DNA of 64,000 nt from an uncultured Clostridia bacterium (GTDB lineage Bacteria; Bacillota; Clostridia; Christensenellales; Aristaeellaceae), in NCBI GenBank assembly GCA_934631025.1, contig CAKTXR010000012.1, positions 9,817-73,816 on the forward strand. The letters run 5' to 3'. This document shows, one piece after another, positions 18,154 through 26,275 of the stretch. Position 1 is the stretch's first letter. Every line of letters starts with the position of its first letter. The notes below the pieces were generated by a model. It was not told where the DNA came from, made no database searches, and was given only the letters and a program-made list of their open reading frames with translations. A program made the translations under genes and the position numbers.

Positions 18154-18843
18154 TCACTTCTTGTACTTCTTCAGCTCGGCGTTCGCCTTGTTGAGCTTGG
18201 CCGTCAGGTCATTCACCTGCGCGGTCAGTTCTTCAATCCGATCCTGCGCGTCGCTGGAATCATCCTGCTCAGAGAGCGCCTTCAGCTCGGCAAGCGCCGC
18301 GTCTCGCTCGGCCATGACCTTCTCAAGTTCGCTGCGAGCGCCGCTGCGCACCTTTTCAAGCTCGGCAGTCAGCTTTTCAACCTGCGCTTCAAGCTCATCG
18401 CTCGCTTCGGTGTGCGTCGCCTTGAGCGTTTCGATCTCCTCGAGCGCCGCATCGCGCACAGTCTGCGTCTCAGTCAGTGCCGCCGCACTCTTCTCAAGTT
18501 CGGCACTCAGACGCGTGATCTCGGCCTGCGCTTCTTGCTGCGCCTGTGCGGCCGCCGAGGTCTGCTCGTCCAGCGCCGTCTTGGCCTCGTCGCGCTCCGC
18601 CGCCATGTCGTCCAGCGCTGTCTGTACCTCGTCGCGCTCCGCTGTCATGTCATCCAGCGCCTTCTGCGCTTCGGTCAGCTCGTCTCCGAGCGTTCCGGCC
18701 TGCTCCTGCGCCTCGGCAAGCTGCGCTTCAAGCGCCGTCCTGTCGCTCTCCGCGCCGCTCAGGCGATTGGTCTGAACAATTCCGACGACCACCGCAACAA
18801 CCAGAACCAGTACCAGCACCCATGTCAGCCAATTTTTCTTCAC
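18154..18843 (-). CDS. Membrane-anchored coiled-coil protein
   Basis: 229-aa protein with one N-terminal membrane segment (WLTWVLVLVLVVAVVVGIV, about 5-23) followed by about 200 residues of continuous heptad-rich, Glu/Ala/Leu-heavy coiled coil ending in KKYKK. No enzymatic motif is present; it probably acts as an extracytoplasmic or cytoplasmic spacer or scaffold. I choose the GTG at 18843 because GGAGGG lies 7 bases upstream; a TTG two codons earlier is too close to that site. Function unknown. It has its own promoter and terminator. Confidence 0.8.
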   Translation of the reverse strand: MKKNWLTWVLVLVLVVAVVVGIVQTNRLSGAESDRTALEAQLAEAQEQAGTLGDELTEAQKALDDMTAERDEVQTALDDMAAERDEAKTALDEQTSAAAQAQQEAQAEITRLSAELEKSAAALTETQTVRDAALEEIETLKATHTEASDELEAQVEKLTAELEKVRSGARSELEKVMAERDAALAELKALSEQDDSSDAQDRIEELTAQVNDLTAKLNKANAELKKYKK

Positions 18844-18888
18844 CCGCAATCCCTCCAGTTCACGTTAGTTTTTATTGGCTTTAATGTG

Positions 18889-18917
18889 ATTTTATCATAC
18901 TCTTATTCCAAAATCAA
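18889..18917 (-). promoter_or_regulatory. Promoter of the coiled-coil protein gene
   Basis: On the minus strand TTGATT (18912-18917), 17 bases, TAAAAT (18889-18894). Confidence 0.6.
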
Positions 18918-18949
18918 GCAGTTTACGCCGCTTTTTATTGATTTTGGGG

Positions 18950-18978
18950 ATGACATTTGCGTGAAAAGGGGTTACAAT
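18950..18978 (+). promoter_or_regulatory. deoD promoter
   Basis: ATGACA (18950-18955), 17 bases, TACAAT (18973-18978), about 60 bases before the deoD start. Confidence 0.5.
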
Positions 18979-19040
18979 AGTATCAGAGTGTATCCATCCG
19001 CATAAATTGTCCCATATTTCCTTAAAAGGAGGAATTTTTC

Positions 19041-19748
19041 ATGAGTCAGATTCCTACGCCGCACATTACGGCGCGCGAGGGCGATTTCGCCCGCACCGTG
19101 CTGATGCCGGGCGATCCGCTGCGTTCCAAATTCATCGCCGAGCATTTCCTGACCGACGCCGTGCTGGTCAACAACGTCCGCGGCGTGCAGGGCTACACCG
19201 GCTATTATCAGGGCAAGCGCGTCTCCGTGATGGCTTCCGGCATGGGTATGCCCGCGATCGGCATCTATTCCTACGAGCTGTACAACTTCTACGGCGTTGA
19301 AAACATCATCCGCATCGGCTCTGCGGGCATGATTTCGCAGTCGCTCAAGGTGCGCGACATCGTGGCCGGCGTCAGCGCCTACACCAACTCGAGCTTCGGC
19401 CGACAGTTCGGCTTCGATGGCCAGCTCGCGCCCTGCTGCTCCTACGAGCTGCTCGAAAAGGCCATGCAGGCCGGCAAGGCGCTGGGTCAGCAGCCGGTCG
19501 CCGGCGCGATCTATTCGTCCGACTGCTTCTATGACGATTCCGAGCCGCTTGGCAAGCTGCAGAAGCTGGGCGTATTGTGCGTCGAAATGGAAGCCGCCGC
19601 GCTGTATCTCAACGCCGCGCGCGCCGGAAAGAACGCTCTGGCGCTGCTGACCATCTCCGACAACCCCTTCACCGGCGAGGGTCTGACCGCTGAGGAACGC
19701 CAGAACACGTTCACGCGGATGATGGAAATCGCGCTGACCATCGCCTGA
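19041..19748 (+). CDS. deoD: Purine-nucleoside phosphorylase, DeoD type
   Basis: 235-aa enzyme that splits purine nucleosides with phosphate for base salvage. Diagnostic stretches: PHITAREGDFARTVLMPGDP at the N-terminus, GMGMPAIGIYSYELYNFYG, the phosphate-side RIGSAG, and CVEMEAAALY that binds the ribose; Asp in TISDNPF is the likely base-contacting acid. AAAGGAGG precedes the ATG. A HAD phosphatase gene follows after 17 bases and shares its terminator, so the two are one transcript. Confidence 0.96.
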   Translation: MSQIPTPHITAREGDFARTVLMPGDPLRSKFIAEHFLTDAVLVNNVRGVQGYTGYYQGKRVSVMASGMGMPAIGIYSYELYNFYGVENIIRIGSAGMISQSLKVRDIVAGVSAYTNSSFGRQFGFDGQLAPCCSYELLEKAMQAGKALGQQPVAGAIYSSDCFYDDSEPLGKLQKLGVLCVEMEAAALYLNAARAGKNALALLTISDNPFTGEGLTAEERQNTFTRMMEIALTIA

Positions 19749-19765
19749 CGAATTGAGGAGAATCC

Positions 19766-20395
19766 ATGCTTTTTACCGATTACATATGGGATTTTGACGG
19801 CACGCTGTTCGACACCTATCCGCGCATCAGCACGTCCTTCCGCGAAGCGCTCCGGCGGCTGGGCTGCGAGCGCCCCGAGGACGAGATTCTTTCGGCGGTC
19901 AAGCAATCCGTGCGCGGCGCGGCCAACGACTATGCCCGCCGCTATAATCTGGACGCACGCGAGATCAATCGGCTCTATCACGAAATCGAGAGCGCGCTGC
20001 CGATCGACGATATGTCCCCCTATCCCGGCGCGGAAGCGTTCCTGCGCGCCGTCATGGCGCGGGGCGGCCGCCATTTCCTCTACACGCACCGCGATCGGGG
20101 TGCGATGAAGGCGCTGGACAACCACAATATGGCCGACTGCTTTTCCGGCGCGATCACTGTGGAGGATCCCTTCCCGCTCAAGCCCGCGCCGGACGCGCTG
20201 CTGCACCTGATGAAGCGCTGCGCCATTGCGCCCGAGACTGCCGTCATGCTGGGCGACCGCGACATCGATCTCGAAGCCGCGAAAAACGCCGGCATCGCGG
20301 GCTGCCTGATCGACGCGGGGCACTACTACGACGGCTATCAGACGCCCCTGCGCTGCGAGCGCATCGACGATCTCTATGCCCTGCTGAAGCTGTAA
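19766..20395 (+). CDS. HAD-family hydrolase (phosphoglycolate phosphatase-like)
   Basis: 209-aa phosphatase with the HAD motifs in order: DFDGTLFDT (motif I, nucleophile Asp9), YTHRD (motif II, Thr), LKPAPDAL (motif III, Lys) and MLGDRDIDLEAAKNAG (motif IV). The helical cap between motifs I and II is the Gph/beta-phosphoglucomutase type. Cytoplasmic; substrate not predictable, though position after deoD allows a sugar or nucleotide phosphate. Ends at a strong terminator. Confidence 0.88.
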   Translation: MLFTDYIWDFDGTLFDTYPRISTSFREALRRLGCERPEDEILSAVKQSVRGAANDYARRYNLDAREINRLYHEIESALPIDDMSPYPGAEAFLRAVMARGGRHFLYTHRDRGAMKALDNHNMADCFSGAITVEDPFPLKPAPDALLHLMKRCAIAPETAVMLGDRDIDLEAAKNAGIAGCLIDAGHYYDGYQTPLRCERIDDLYALLKL

Positions 20396-20401
20396 GATGA
20401 C

Positions 20402-20446
20402 AAAACAGCGCGCTGCGGAACGAAAAGCCGCGGCGCGCTGTTTTTT
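20402..20446 (+). terminator. Terminator of deoD-HAD unit
   Basis: A 12-base stem (20402-20413 with 20433-20444) with an inner GCGG/CCGC stem and a run of six T residues at 20441-20446. Confidence 0.85.
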
Positions 20447-20553
20447 ATACCCTTGAAGCAATTCATTTTCAGCCGCCGCGAACCGCCCAGCGCTTCCCCC
20501 ATTTGCCGCGACATACTGGCTGCCTTTCTCGGCCGCAATCTTCTTCCGCATTA

Positions 20554-20593
20554 TAAAAGCAGGCCGAAGAAGGGATTTCCCCCTCTCCGGCCT
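20554..20593 (-). terminator. Terminator after the Gfo/Idh/MocA gene
   Basis: On the minus strand AGGCCGGAGAGGG (20581-20593) pairs imperfectly with 20561-20574 and is followed by GCTTTTA. Confidence 0.6.
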
Positions 20594-20605
20594 TACTCTA
20601 TCGAC

Positions 20606-21661
20606 TTATCGCTTTTCCATTTCGATGGCGCGTCCGGCCAGACTGCTGCGGTCAAAGGCAGTCAGCACGTCCAGCGTGTGGAAGGTTCTGCGGCTGCTGG
20701 TGATGAAATCGTCGCGGCCGTCGCGAATGGCGCGCGCCATTTCGAGCAGACCCAGACCGCGGCTGTTCTCGCGGTTTTCAAACAGGAGCGGCATCTCGCG
20801 CACCTCGCCGTCCTCGGGACGGTAGAGCTTGACGGGGCCGTCGAACGTGTTGGGATCGGGCACAAACAGCGTGCCCTTCTCGCCGTAAACCTCGATGCAG
20901 GGCAGCGTGCTGCGCCACACGTCGAACGTCGTGGTCAGCGTGCCCACTGCGCCCGATTCAAAGCGCATCGTGCCGGAGAGGAACGTACTCACGTCCACGT
21001 CGATTTTCTCGCCGTAATGCTCCTTGCAGGTCATCGTGCGCTGCTGGAAGGAGCGCGAGGTCGTCGCGGAGACGGTCTCCACGCGGCCCAGCAGATAGGT
21101 CATCGCGGTGATGTAGTAGGGGCCCATGTCCATCATCGGGCCGCCGCCGTACTTGTAGAAGAACTCGGGATCGGGATGCCAGGATTCCGGACCGTGGCTC
21201 ATCATGAAGCCGCTCGCGCCGACCGGCCGGCCGATGAAGCCGTCGTCGATCAGCTTTTTGCAGGTCTGGATGCCCGCGCCCAGGAAGGTGTCCGGCGCGC
21301 CGCCGACCATCAGCTTCTTCTCCGCGGCCAGCTCGACCAGCTCGCGCCCCTCCTCGATGGACGCGCCCAGCGGCTTTTCGGAATAGACGTGCTTGCCGTG
21401 CAGCAGCGCCTGCTTGGTCACCTCGTAATGCTGGAAGGGACGGGTGATGTTAAGGATTAGATCGACGGCGGGATCGTCGAACGCCTCGTACATATCGGCA
21501 TAGATTTTGCCGATGCCGTATTCGGCGGCCGCCTTTTCGGCCTTTTCGCGCACCAGATCGCACAGACCGACGATCTTCATCTCGGTAAAACGCGTCGTGA
21601 TGTTCTTCAGATAGATGCCGCTGATATTGCCCACCCCAATGAATGCTACGCCAATCGCCAT
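20606..21661 (-). CDS. Gfo/Idh/MocA-family oxidoreductase
   Basis: 351-aa NAD(P)-dependent dehydrogenase. Rossmann site FIGVGNISGIYLKN at 8-21; family signature SEKPLGASIEEGRELV with the catalytic Lys of EKP; the C-terminal alpha/beta domain contains GGGPMMDMGPYYITAMTYLLG. These enzymes oxidise or reduce sugars, inositols or their derivatives; the substrate is unknown. AGGAGG lies 9 bases before the ATG. It follows the rluD-type gene by 27 bases in the same direction and may be the last gene of the lspA operon, although its role differs. Confidence 0.88.
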   Translation of the reverse strand: MAIGVAFIGVGNISGIYLKNITTRFTEMKIVGLCDLVREKAEKAAAEYGIGKIYADMYEAFDDPAVDLILNITRPFQHYEVTKQALLHGKHVYSEKPLGASIEEGRELVELAAEKKLMVGGAPDTFLGAGIQTCKKLIDDGFIGRPVGASGFMMSHGPESWHPDPEFFYKYGGGPMMDMGPYYITAMTYLLGRVETVSATTSRSFQQRTMTCKEHYGEKIDVDVSTFLSGTMRFESGAVGTLTTTFDVWRSTLPCIEVYGEKGTLFVPDPNTFDGPVKLYRPEDGEVREMPLLFENRENSRGLGLLEMARAIRDGRDDFITSSRRTFHTLDVLTAFDRSSLAGRAIEMEKR

Positions 21662-21688
21662 GGTTTTTGTCCTCCTGTTTTTACGCTG

Positions 21689-22594
21689 TTATTGGAGCCT
21701 GAGTTTTTCAAGCCAGTTCATGAAGCGCGGCTCGGGCGGCGCTTCAAAGAGCATCTTCTCGCCAGTGGTCGGATGAATAAAGCCGATGCGGAAGGCGTGC
21801 AGCAGCTGTCCGCCCTCGACCGGATAGGGTGATTTTTTCGGCCCATAGACCGGATCGCCCAGCACGGGATGGCCGAGCGAGGCCATGTGGACGCGGATCT
21901 GATGCGTCCGTCCGGTGGTCAGCTTCGCCTCGATGAGCGTCGCGCCGCGCAGCTCCTCCAGCACCGTCCAGTGCGTGTGCGCCTCGCGCCCGCCGGGGAC
22001 GATGGCCATTTTCTTGCGATCGGTCGGATGCCGGCCGATGGGGCCGCTCACGTCGCCCTCGCTTTCCTTCATGCGGCCGATCAGGATCGCCCGATAGGCG
22101 CGCTCAACCGTGTGCGCCTTGATCTGCTCGGACAATATAAGGTGACTTCTGTCATTCTTGGCCACGAGCAGCAGTCCGGACGTGTCCTTGTCGATGCGGT
22201 GTACGATGCCCGGCCGCATTTCGCCGCCGATGCCGGAGAGATTGTCCAGCCGCTTTAAAAGCGCGTTGACCATCGTGCCGTCGGGATTGCCCGCCGCCGG
22301 ATGCACCACCATGCCGCTGGGCTTGTAGACCACCGCCAGATCGTCGTCCTGATAGACGATCTCAAGCGGAATATCCTGCGCTTCAACCGTCGAGGGCTTT
22401 ACCTCGGGAACAGTCAGCTCGACCGCCTGCCCCGCTTTAAGCGTCAGCCCCGGCTTTTCGACGCGCTTTTCGTCCACCTGCGCCAGCCCGTCCCGAATCA
22501 ATTTTTCCGCGCGCGAACGCGTCAGGCCGGCGCGCTCGGCCAGAAATACGTCCAGCCGCTTCTTGTCGTCGTTTTCCTCCGCACGATACAGCAT
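21689..22594 (-). CDS. RluA/RluD-family 23S rRNA pseudouridine synthase
   Basis: 301-aa RNA-modifying enzyme. An N-terminal S4 RNA-binding domain (about 12-60) precedes the synthase core with the signature HRIDKDTSGLLLVAKN, where Asp135 is catalytic. RTHQIRVHMASLGHPVLGDPVYG is also typical. In Firmicutes the gene next to lspA is a RluD-type synthase (YlyB). The start codon at 22594 overlaps the lspA stop (TGATG), which fixes the start and shows translational coupling. Confidence 0.92.
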   Translation of the reverse strand: MLYRAEENDDKKRLDVFLAERAGLTRSRAEKLIRDGLAQVDEKRVEKPGLTLKAGQAVELTVPEVKPSTVEAQDIPLEIVYQDDDLAVVYKPSGMVVHPAAGNPDGTMVNALLKRLDNLSGIGGEMRPGIVHRIDKDTSGLLLVAKNDRSHLILSEQIKAHTVERAYRAILIGRMKESEGDVSGPIGRHPTDRKKMAIVPGGREAHTHWTVLEELRGATLIEAKLTTGRTHQIRVHMASLGHPVLGDPVYGPKKSPYPVEGGQLLHAFRIGFIHPTTGEKMLFEAPPEPRFMNWLEKLRLQ

Positions 22595-23064
22595 CAGCGC
22601 GCTTTGCCCTCCGTTTTCAGTATTCCGATGATCAGACAGACTGTGCCGCACACCACGGCCACGTCCGCCACGTTGAATATAGCGAAGCGCACGAACAGCA
22701 CCTCGATAAAGTCGATCACATAGCCCAGCGTCAGCCGGTCGTAGAGATTGCCCAGCCCGCCGGCGACAATCAGCGTCACGCCCGCGGCCAGCCAGCGGTT
22801 GCAGTCCCTGTGCCGCAGATACCACACGATCGCCGCGATGATGAGCGCCGCCGTCAGAAGAATCAGCAGCACCCCTGAGCCGGACAATGCGCTGAACGCC
22901 GCGCCGGTGTTTTCGGCATAGCGCCAGCCCAGCACGCCGGGGATGAACACTTTCGCCCCGCCGGACAGCGCCGAGACGGCCAGCCTTTTCGTCACGCGGT
23001 CGGCGGCCAGCACAGCCAGCAGACCGGCTGCGCTGATCCCAAGGCGTTTTGAAAATTTATTCAT
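22594..23064 (-). CDS. lspA: Signal peptidase II
   Basis: 156-aa membrane aspartic protease that removes lipoprotein signal peptides after Lgt has modified the lipobox Cys. Four membrane segments are visible. Conserved regions are ENTGAAFS (51-58), GGLGNLYDRLTLGYVIDFI and FNVADVA; the catalytic pair should be Asp118 and Asp134. The gene overlaps the pseudouridine synthase gene by one base. lgt is in the same window at 28430, and the lipoprotein at 5069 is a likely client. Confidence 0.96.
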   Translation of the reverse strand: MNKFSKRLGISAAGLLAVLAADRVTKRLAVSALSGGAKVFIPGVLGWRYAENTGAAFSALSGSGVLLILLTAALIIAAIVWYLRHRDCNRWLAAGVTLIVAGGLGNLYDRLTLGYVIDFIEVLFVRFAIFNVADVAVVCGTVCLIIGILKTEGKAR

Positions 23065-23085
23065 AATCGTTTCTCCGAAGGGTTC

Positions 23086-23358
23086 TCACAGTCTTTCGAG
23101 CACAATGCGCGTGATCTGCGCCAGCGCGTTCCCGATGATGGGGATATTCAGCTCGACCAGACGGCTCAGCAGCATGACCATGAGCGCGCCCAGTATGGTA
23201 AAGCCGACCGCCATGCCGAAGCCGCGCGCCAGCCCGCCCATGAAGTTGACCAGCAGCTGCCGCCGCCACGAGGTCGAATAGCGCATATATTCCTCTATGT
23301 TGGCCCGCTCCAGCGCATGAATCAGCCGCCGGATCAGCGTTTCCAATCTGTTTTCCAT
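23086..23358 (-). CDS. Small membrane protein (DUF5665-like)
   Basis: 90-aa protein with an N-terminal amphipathic region (MENRLETLIRRLIHALERANIEEYMRY) and a central Gly-rich membrane hairpin (NFMGGLARGFGMAVGFTILGALMVML). This matches small DUF5665 proteins found near lspA in Clostridia; function unknown. The ATG at 23358 is chosen over one six codons upstream because AAGGAGC lies 6 bases before it. First gene of a three- or four-gene operon with lspA. Confidence 0.75.
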   Translation of the reverse strand: MENRLETLIRRLIHALERANIEEYMRYSTSWRRQLLVNFMGGLARGFGMAVGFTILGALMVMLLSRLVELNIPIIGNALAQITRIVLERL

Positions 23359-23468
23359 GCCTGCTCCTTCCAACAAACGACAATATTGTCAATCGTCGTC
23401 AGTTTTTCCAGAACAGGGCAAGGCTATTCAGAATGAAAAAGCGCGCCTTTTCTCACCGCTGCGCTCAT

Positions 23469-23497
23469 ATTTTACCACGGAACGGCGCGCCGCGCAA
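23469..23497 (-). promoter_or_regulatory. Promoter of the DUF5665-lspA-rluD operon
   Basis: On the minus strand TTGCGC (23492-23497), 17 bases, TAAAAT (23469-23474). The leader of about 100 bases contains a perfect 12-base palindrome GACAATATTGTC at 23379-23390. Confidence 0.55.
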
Positions 23498-23544
23498 CGA
23501 TCAAACGACTGACAAAAATTGCGCATTTTTCCGCCCTTCCATAT

Positions 23545-23575
23545 GAAAATAAGCCCCGCGCGCGGCGAGGCTTAT
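23545..23575 (-). terminator. Terminator after divIVA-like gene
   Basis: On the minus strand an 11-base stem (23565-23575 with 23549-23559, one G-U) is followed by TTTTC. It closes the ylm/sepF cluster. Confidence 0.8.
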
Positions 23576-23587
23576 CAATGACAATTC

Positions 23588-24181
23588 TTACTTGGCAAAC
23601 AGGCTGTCGTCGGCCTTGAGGATGTGGGCCTGATCCTCGAGCAGGCGCAGGAAGCGGGCGCGATAATCCTCTGCGGCCTTCTTCAGCTCTTCCGCTTCGG
23701 ACTTCTGCGTCTCGACCTCGGCCTTGGCGGCGGCAGTGACGTTGGCGGCCTGCTCCTCGGCGCTGGCAATCATGGCGTTGGCCTTCTTGCGCGCGTCGGC
23801 AACAGTCTCGTCGGCCAGACGCTGGGCGCTGATGAGCGTCTCGCGCAGCGTGGTCTCGAGATTCTTGAAGTACTGCGGCTCGTCGATCGCGGCGGTCTGC
23901 TGAACAGGCTGCGCGGGCGCGACGGCGACGATGCTCTTCGGCTCCTCGGCCACGACGACGGGCGCGGCCACGGCGGCGGGCGCAGCGGGCTTCTCGGCTT
24001 TGATCTGGGCAAGCTCAGCCTTAGCGGCTTCGGCCTCGGCCAGCGCTTCGCGGTTCTCCTTGATCATGGCCTCCATCTGCTCGGCCAGCTCATCGAGGAA
24101 ATCGTCAACCTCGTCGATGCTGTAGCCGCGAACCTGCTTGGAAAATTCCTTTTCATGAATATCTTTAACGGTAATCGCCAT
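23588..24181 (-). CDS. divIVA: DivIVA-domain cell-division protein
   Basis: 197-aa protein. The first 60 residues are a DivIVA/GpsB membrane-curvature domain (ITVKDIHEKEFSKQVRGYSIDEVDDFLDEL), followed by a coiled coil, an Ala/Pro/Val-rich linker (about 75-115) and a second coiled coil that ends in LEDQAHILK. DivIVA gathers at negatively curved membranes and recruits division or polar proteins. The ATG at 24181 follows AAAGGATG; an in-frame ATG upstream lacks a ribosome site. Last gene of the ylm cluster before a strong terminator. Confidence 0.9.
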   Translation of the reverse strand: MAITVKDIHEKEFSKQVRGYSIDEVDDFLDELAEQMEAMIKENREALAEAEAAKAELAQIKAEKPAAPAAVAAPVVVAEEPKSIVAVAPAQPVQQTAAIDEPQYFKNLETTLRETLISAQRLADETVADARKKANAMIASAEEQAANVTAAAKAEVETQKSEAEELKKAAEDYRARFLRLLEDQAHILKADDSLFAK

Positions 24182-24271
24182 GGTGATCATCCTTTCCGTT
24201 TTGTCTGGGTACAGTTGTTGTCTACTATTCGACACGGCGTTCAAAATTCCTGCCTGCGCGGGAAAATAACT

Positions 24272-25027
24272 TTATTTTCCACCGCCGTAGACGAAGAGCC
24301 TGAGCGCGATGCGCCCCTTCTTCGTTTCGCCCGCGATTTCCTCAAGCCGGACGCGTCCCGTGCCCCGCAGCGACAAAAGCGCGTGTTCCGGAACGGTATA
24401 ATCGACGCGCGTCGTCTCGGCCTGATTGACGAGCGCCCTGCCCTGATTGATCAGCCGCGCCGCTTCCGCACGGCTCAGCGAAAAGGCGGCGGCAAGCACC
24501 GCGTCCAGCCTGAGCGAGGACACGACCACGCGAATTTCGCGCTCCTCCGGCTCGGGCAGATCGTCCGCCGAATCGACCAGTTCGCATTTGAGTGTCACGC
24601 GCCCCGCGCTTGTCAGCGACGAAACGATATAATCCGCCATATCGCGCTCGGCAAAGAGATACGCCTGCTCCTTGTCCAGCACAATATCGCCGATCTTCTC
24701 TCGCTCGAAGCCCAGTGCCATCAGCGCGCCGAGCAGATCCCGATGTGTGGGCGAGCCAAATTGCGCACGCCACGAAATGCGGATGATCTGTATCGGCCAG
24801 TCCTCATCCAACGGTGCTTCGTCGGCATAAAAGGCCGCCATACAACGCTCGGCGTTGTCATAGCCGCCGCAGAAGGCCGCGTTCACAGCCTGCCGTCCCG
24901 CCGCCATGCGCGCGAGCTGAATCTGATTGAGATCAAGAAAGTGCGTAAACGCCGCATCGCCCCGCCGGGCCGCGCGCAGAGCCAGCTCGTTTAAGCGCTT
25001 CTCATCCTGCTGCGCATCCATCGTCAT
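24272..25027 (-). CDS. ylmH: YlmH-family S4-domain RNA-binding protein
   Basis: 251-aa protein with an N-terminal YlmH domain (about 20-170: THFLDLNQIQLARMAA, FGSPTHRDLLGALMALGFEREKIGDI) and a C-terminal S4 RNA-binding domain (about 170-250: LRLDAVLAAAFSLSRAEAARLINQGRALVN). YlmH binds ribosomes or tRNA and helps rescue stalled translation in Firmicutes. Its start overlaps the yggT stop in an ATGA arrangement, so it is translationally coupled. Confidence 0.92.
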   Translation of the reverse strand: MTMDAQQDEKRLNELALRAARRGDAAFTHFLDLNQIQLARMAAGRQAVNAAFCGGYDNAERCMAAFYADEAPLDEDWPIQIIRISWRAQFGSPTHRDLLGALMALGFEREKIGDIVLDKEQAYLFAERDMADYIVSSLTSAGRVTLKCELVDSADDLPEPEEREIRVVVSSLRLDAVLAAAFSLSRAEAARLINQGRALVNQAETTRVDYTVPEHALLSLRGTGRVRLEEIAGETKKGRIALRLFVYGGGK

Positions 25028-25320
25028 ACAATACGGTAGAGATACATAAAGAGCACATTGAGCAGCCGGCCCGCGATCCGCACGCCGAAAATTGCCAGCA
25101 GTACGGAAATGTCCAGCATCAGCCCGTGCTCCATGAGCCGAAGCGCCAGCGGCCGAAATGGCGCGACGATCGGCCCGACCAGCTTCTGCATGAACGCGTA
25201 CATCGAGCTGCCCGGGCGCACGAACCAGGTCATCAGGCAGTAAATGCCCAGCAGCGCGGAGACGATGTTCAGGAAAATATTGACGCCCGTCTGAATCTGA
25301 TAAATGACCTGATAGGCCAT
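25024..25320 (-). CDS. YggT-family membrane protein
   Basis: 98-aa protein with two YggT membrane segments around a loop with WFVRPGSSMYAFMQKLVGPIVAPFRPL. Members are encoded next to sepF and ylmH in Gram-positive bacteria and are linked to division or osmotic homeostasis. Overlaps ylmH by 4 bases and lies 30 bases after sepF. Confidence 0.9.
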   Translation of the reverse strand: MAYQVIYQIQTGVNIFLNIVSALLGIYCLMTWFVRPGSSMYAFMQKLVGPIVAPFRPLALRLMEHGLMLDISVLLAIFGVRIAGRLLNVLFMYLYRIV

Positions 25321-25350
25321 GCCGTCACATCCTTTCCACAGGTCAAAGGC

Positions 25351-26175
25351 TTAATACTTGTTGGAATCGGTGCTGGTGACCTCGACGGTACTGGGGGTCA
25401 GCAGCCACGCCCTCTCGGACGCGCGGGTGAGCGTCGCGCCGATGGCGTAGGTCGCGCCGCACATCGTGTCCACGGCGCGCTGAGCCTGCGCGGAATCCAG
25501 CCGATCCAGATTGAGCAAAATCGTCTTTTTATCGACCAGCGCGAGAATCACATTCTTGCACTCCTCGATCGAATGGAGCGTGCAGACCACCGTCTGCTGA
25601 CGGCTGTCGCCCGAGGAACGCGCGGTATCTTCATAGGACGAGGAATAGCGCTCCGAGGCGCCGGACGAACGAGAATAGTAAGACTCGTAATCGCCTGTAG
25701 AGCGGCGCTTTTCGCCTTCGGACGCATAGCGGCTGGTATAGCTGCCGGCGCTCGAACGCGCGCCGGTACGCTGCGCATTGCCCGACGCGCTGTTCTGCGT
25801 GCGATAGGAGCCGGGCGTATAGCCGCTCGAACGGCTCGCGCCCGAACGCTGCTGCTGATAGGAGGACGCGCTCTTCTGCGCGGTTGCGCGGCGGGTGTTC
25901 GTCCAGCTCTCGTCGCTGAACTCGTCGGAATCATCCTCGAGATTCACGCGCGTGCGGCTGCGTCCGCTGTTCTGGGAAGCCGCGGCGCGCGAACGGGGCT
26001 GCGGCTGCTCTTCATATTCGCTGAACTCGTCAAAACCCTCACGCGCGGCCGGACGACGCGCACCGCGCCGGTTTGCCGCGCCAGTCTGCTCCGTCTCGTC
26101 GTCGCGATCGCTGTCCACCAGTCCGATCAAATCCAGAAATCTGCTCAAGCCCTTCGGTTTCTGCTTGGAAGCCAT
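25351..26175 (-). CDS. sepF: Cell division protein SepF
   Basis: 274-aa protein, longer than most SepF (about 150 aa). A short N-terminal amphipathic region (KGLSRFLDLIGLVDSD) that should bind membrane is followed by a 150-residue low-complexity linker rich in Ser, Arg, Tyr and Gly. The C-terminal 85 residues are the SepF/YlmF domain (TVVCTLHSIEECKNVILALVDKKTILLNLDRLDSAQAQRAVD), which binds FtsZ and forms rings. The ATG at 26175 has AGGAGG 13 bases upstream; a longer in-frame frame exists but starts worse. ftsZ itself is not in the window. Confidence 0.92.
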   Translation of the reverse strand: MASKQKPKGLSRFLDLIGLVDSDRDDETEQTGAANRRGARRPAAREGFDEFSEYEEQPQPRSRAAASQNSGRSRTRVNLEDDSDEFSDESWTNTRRATAQKSASSYQQQRSGASRSSGYTPGSYRTQNSASGNAQRTGARSSAGSYTSRYASEGEKRRSTGDYESYYSRSSGASERYSSSYEDTARSSGDSRQQTVVCTLHSIEECKNVILALVDKKTILLNLDRLDSAQAQRAVDTMCGATYAIGATLTRASERAWLLTPSTVEVTSTDSNKY

Positions 26176-26275
26176 TTTGAAAGTATCCTCCTTAAACATC
26201 GGCGAACGCATGAACAAAGCGCCCCGATCCGCCCTCTTTTTTACTTATTATATATGCGCACCTGCGCGTCAAAAG

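Noticed and set aside
25351..26175. Ser/Arg repeats in sepF as a possible DNA repeat or frameshift
   Set aside because: The frame is intact and SepF linkers are often low-complexity.
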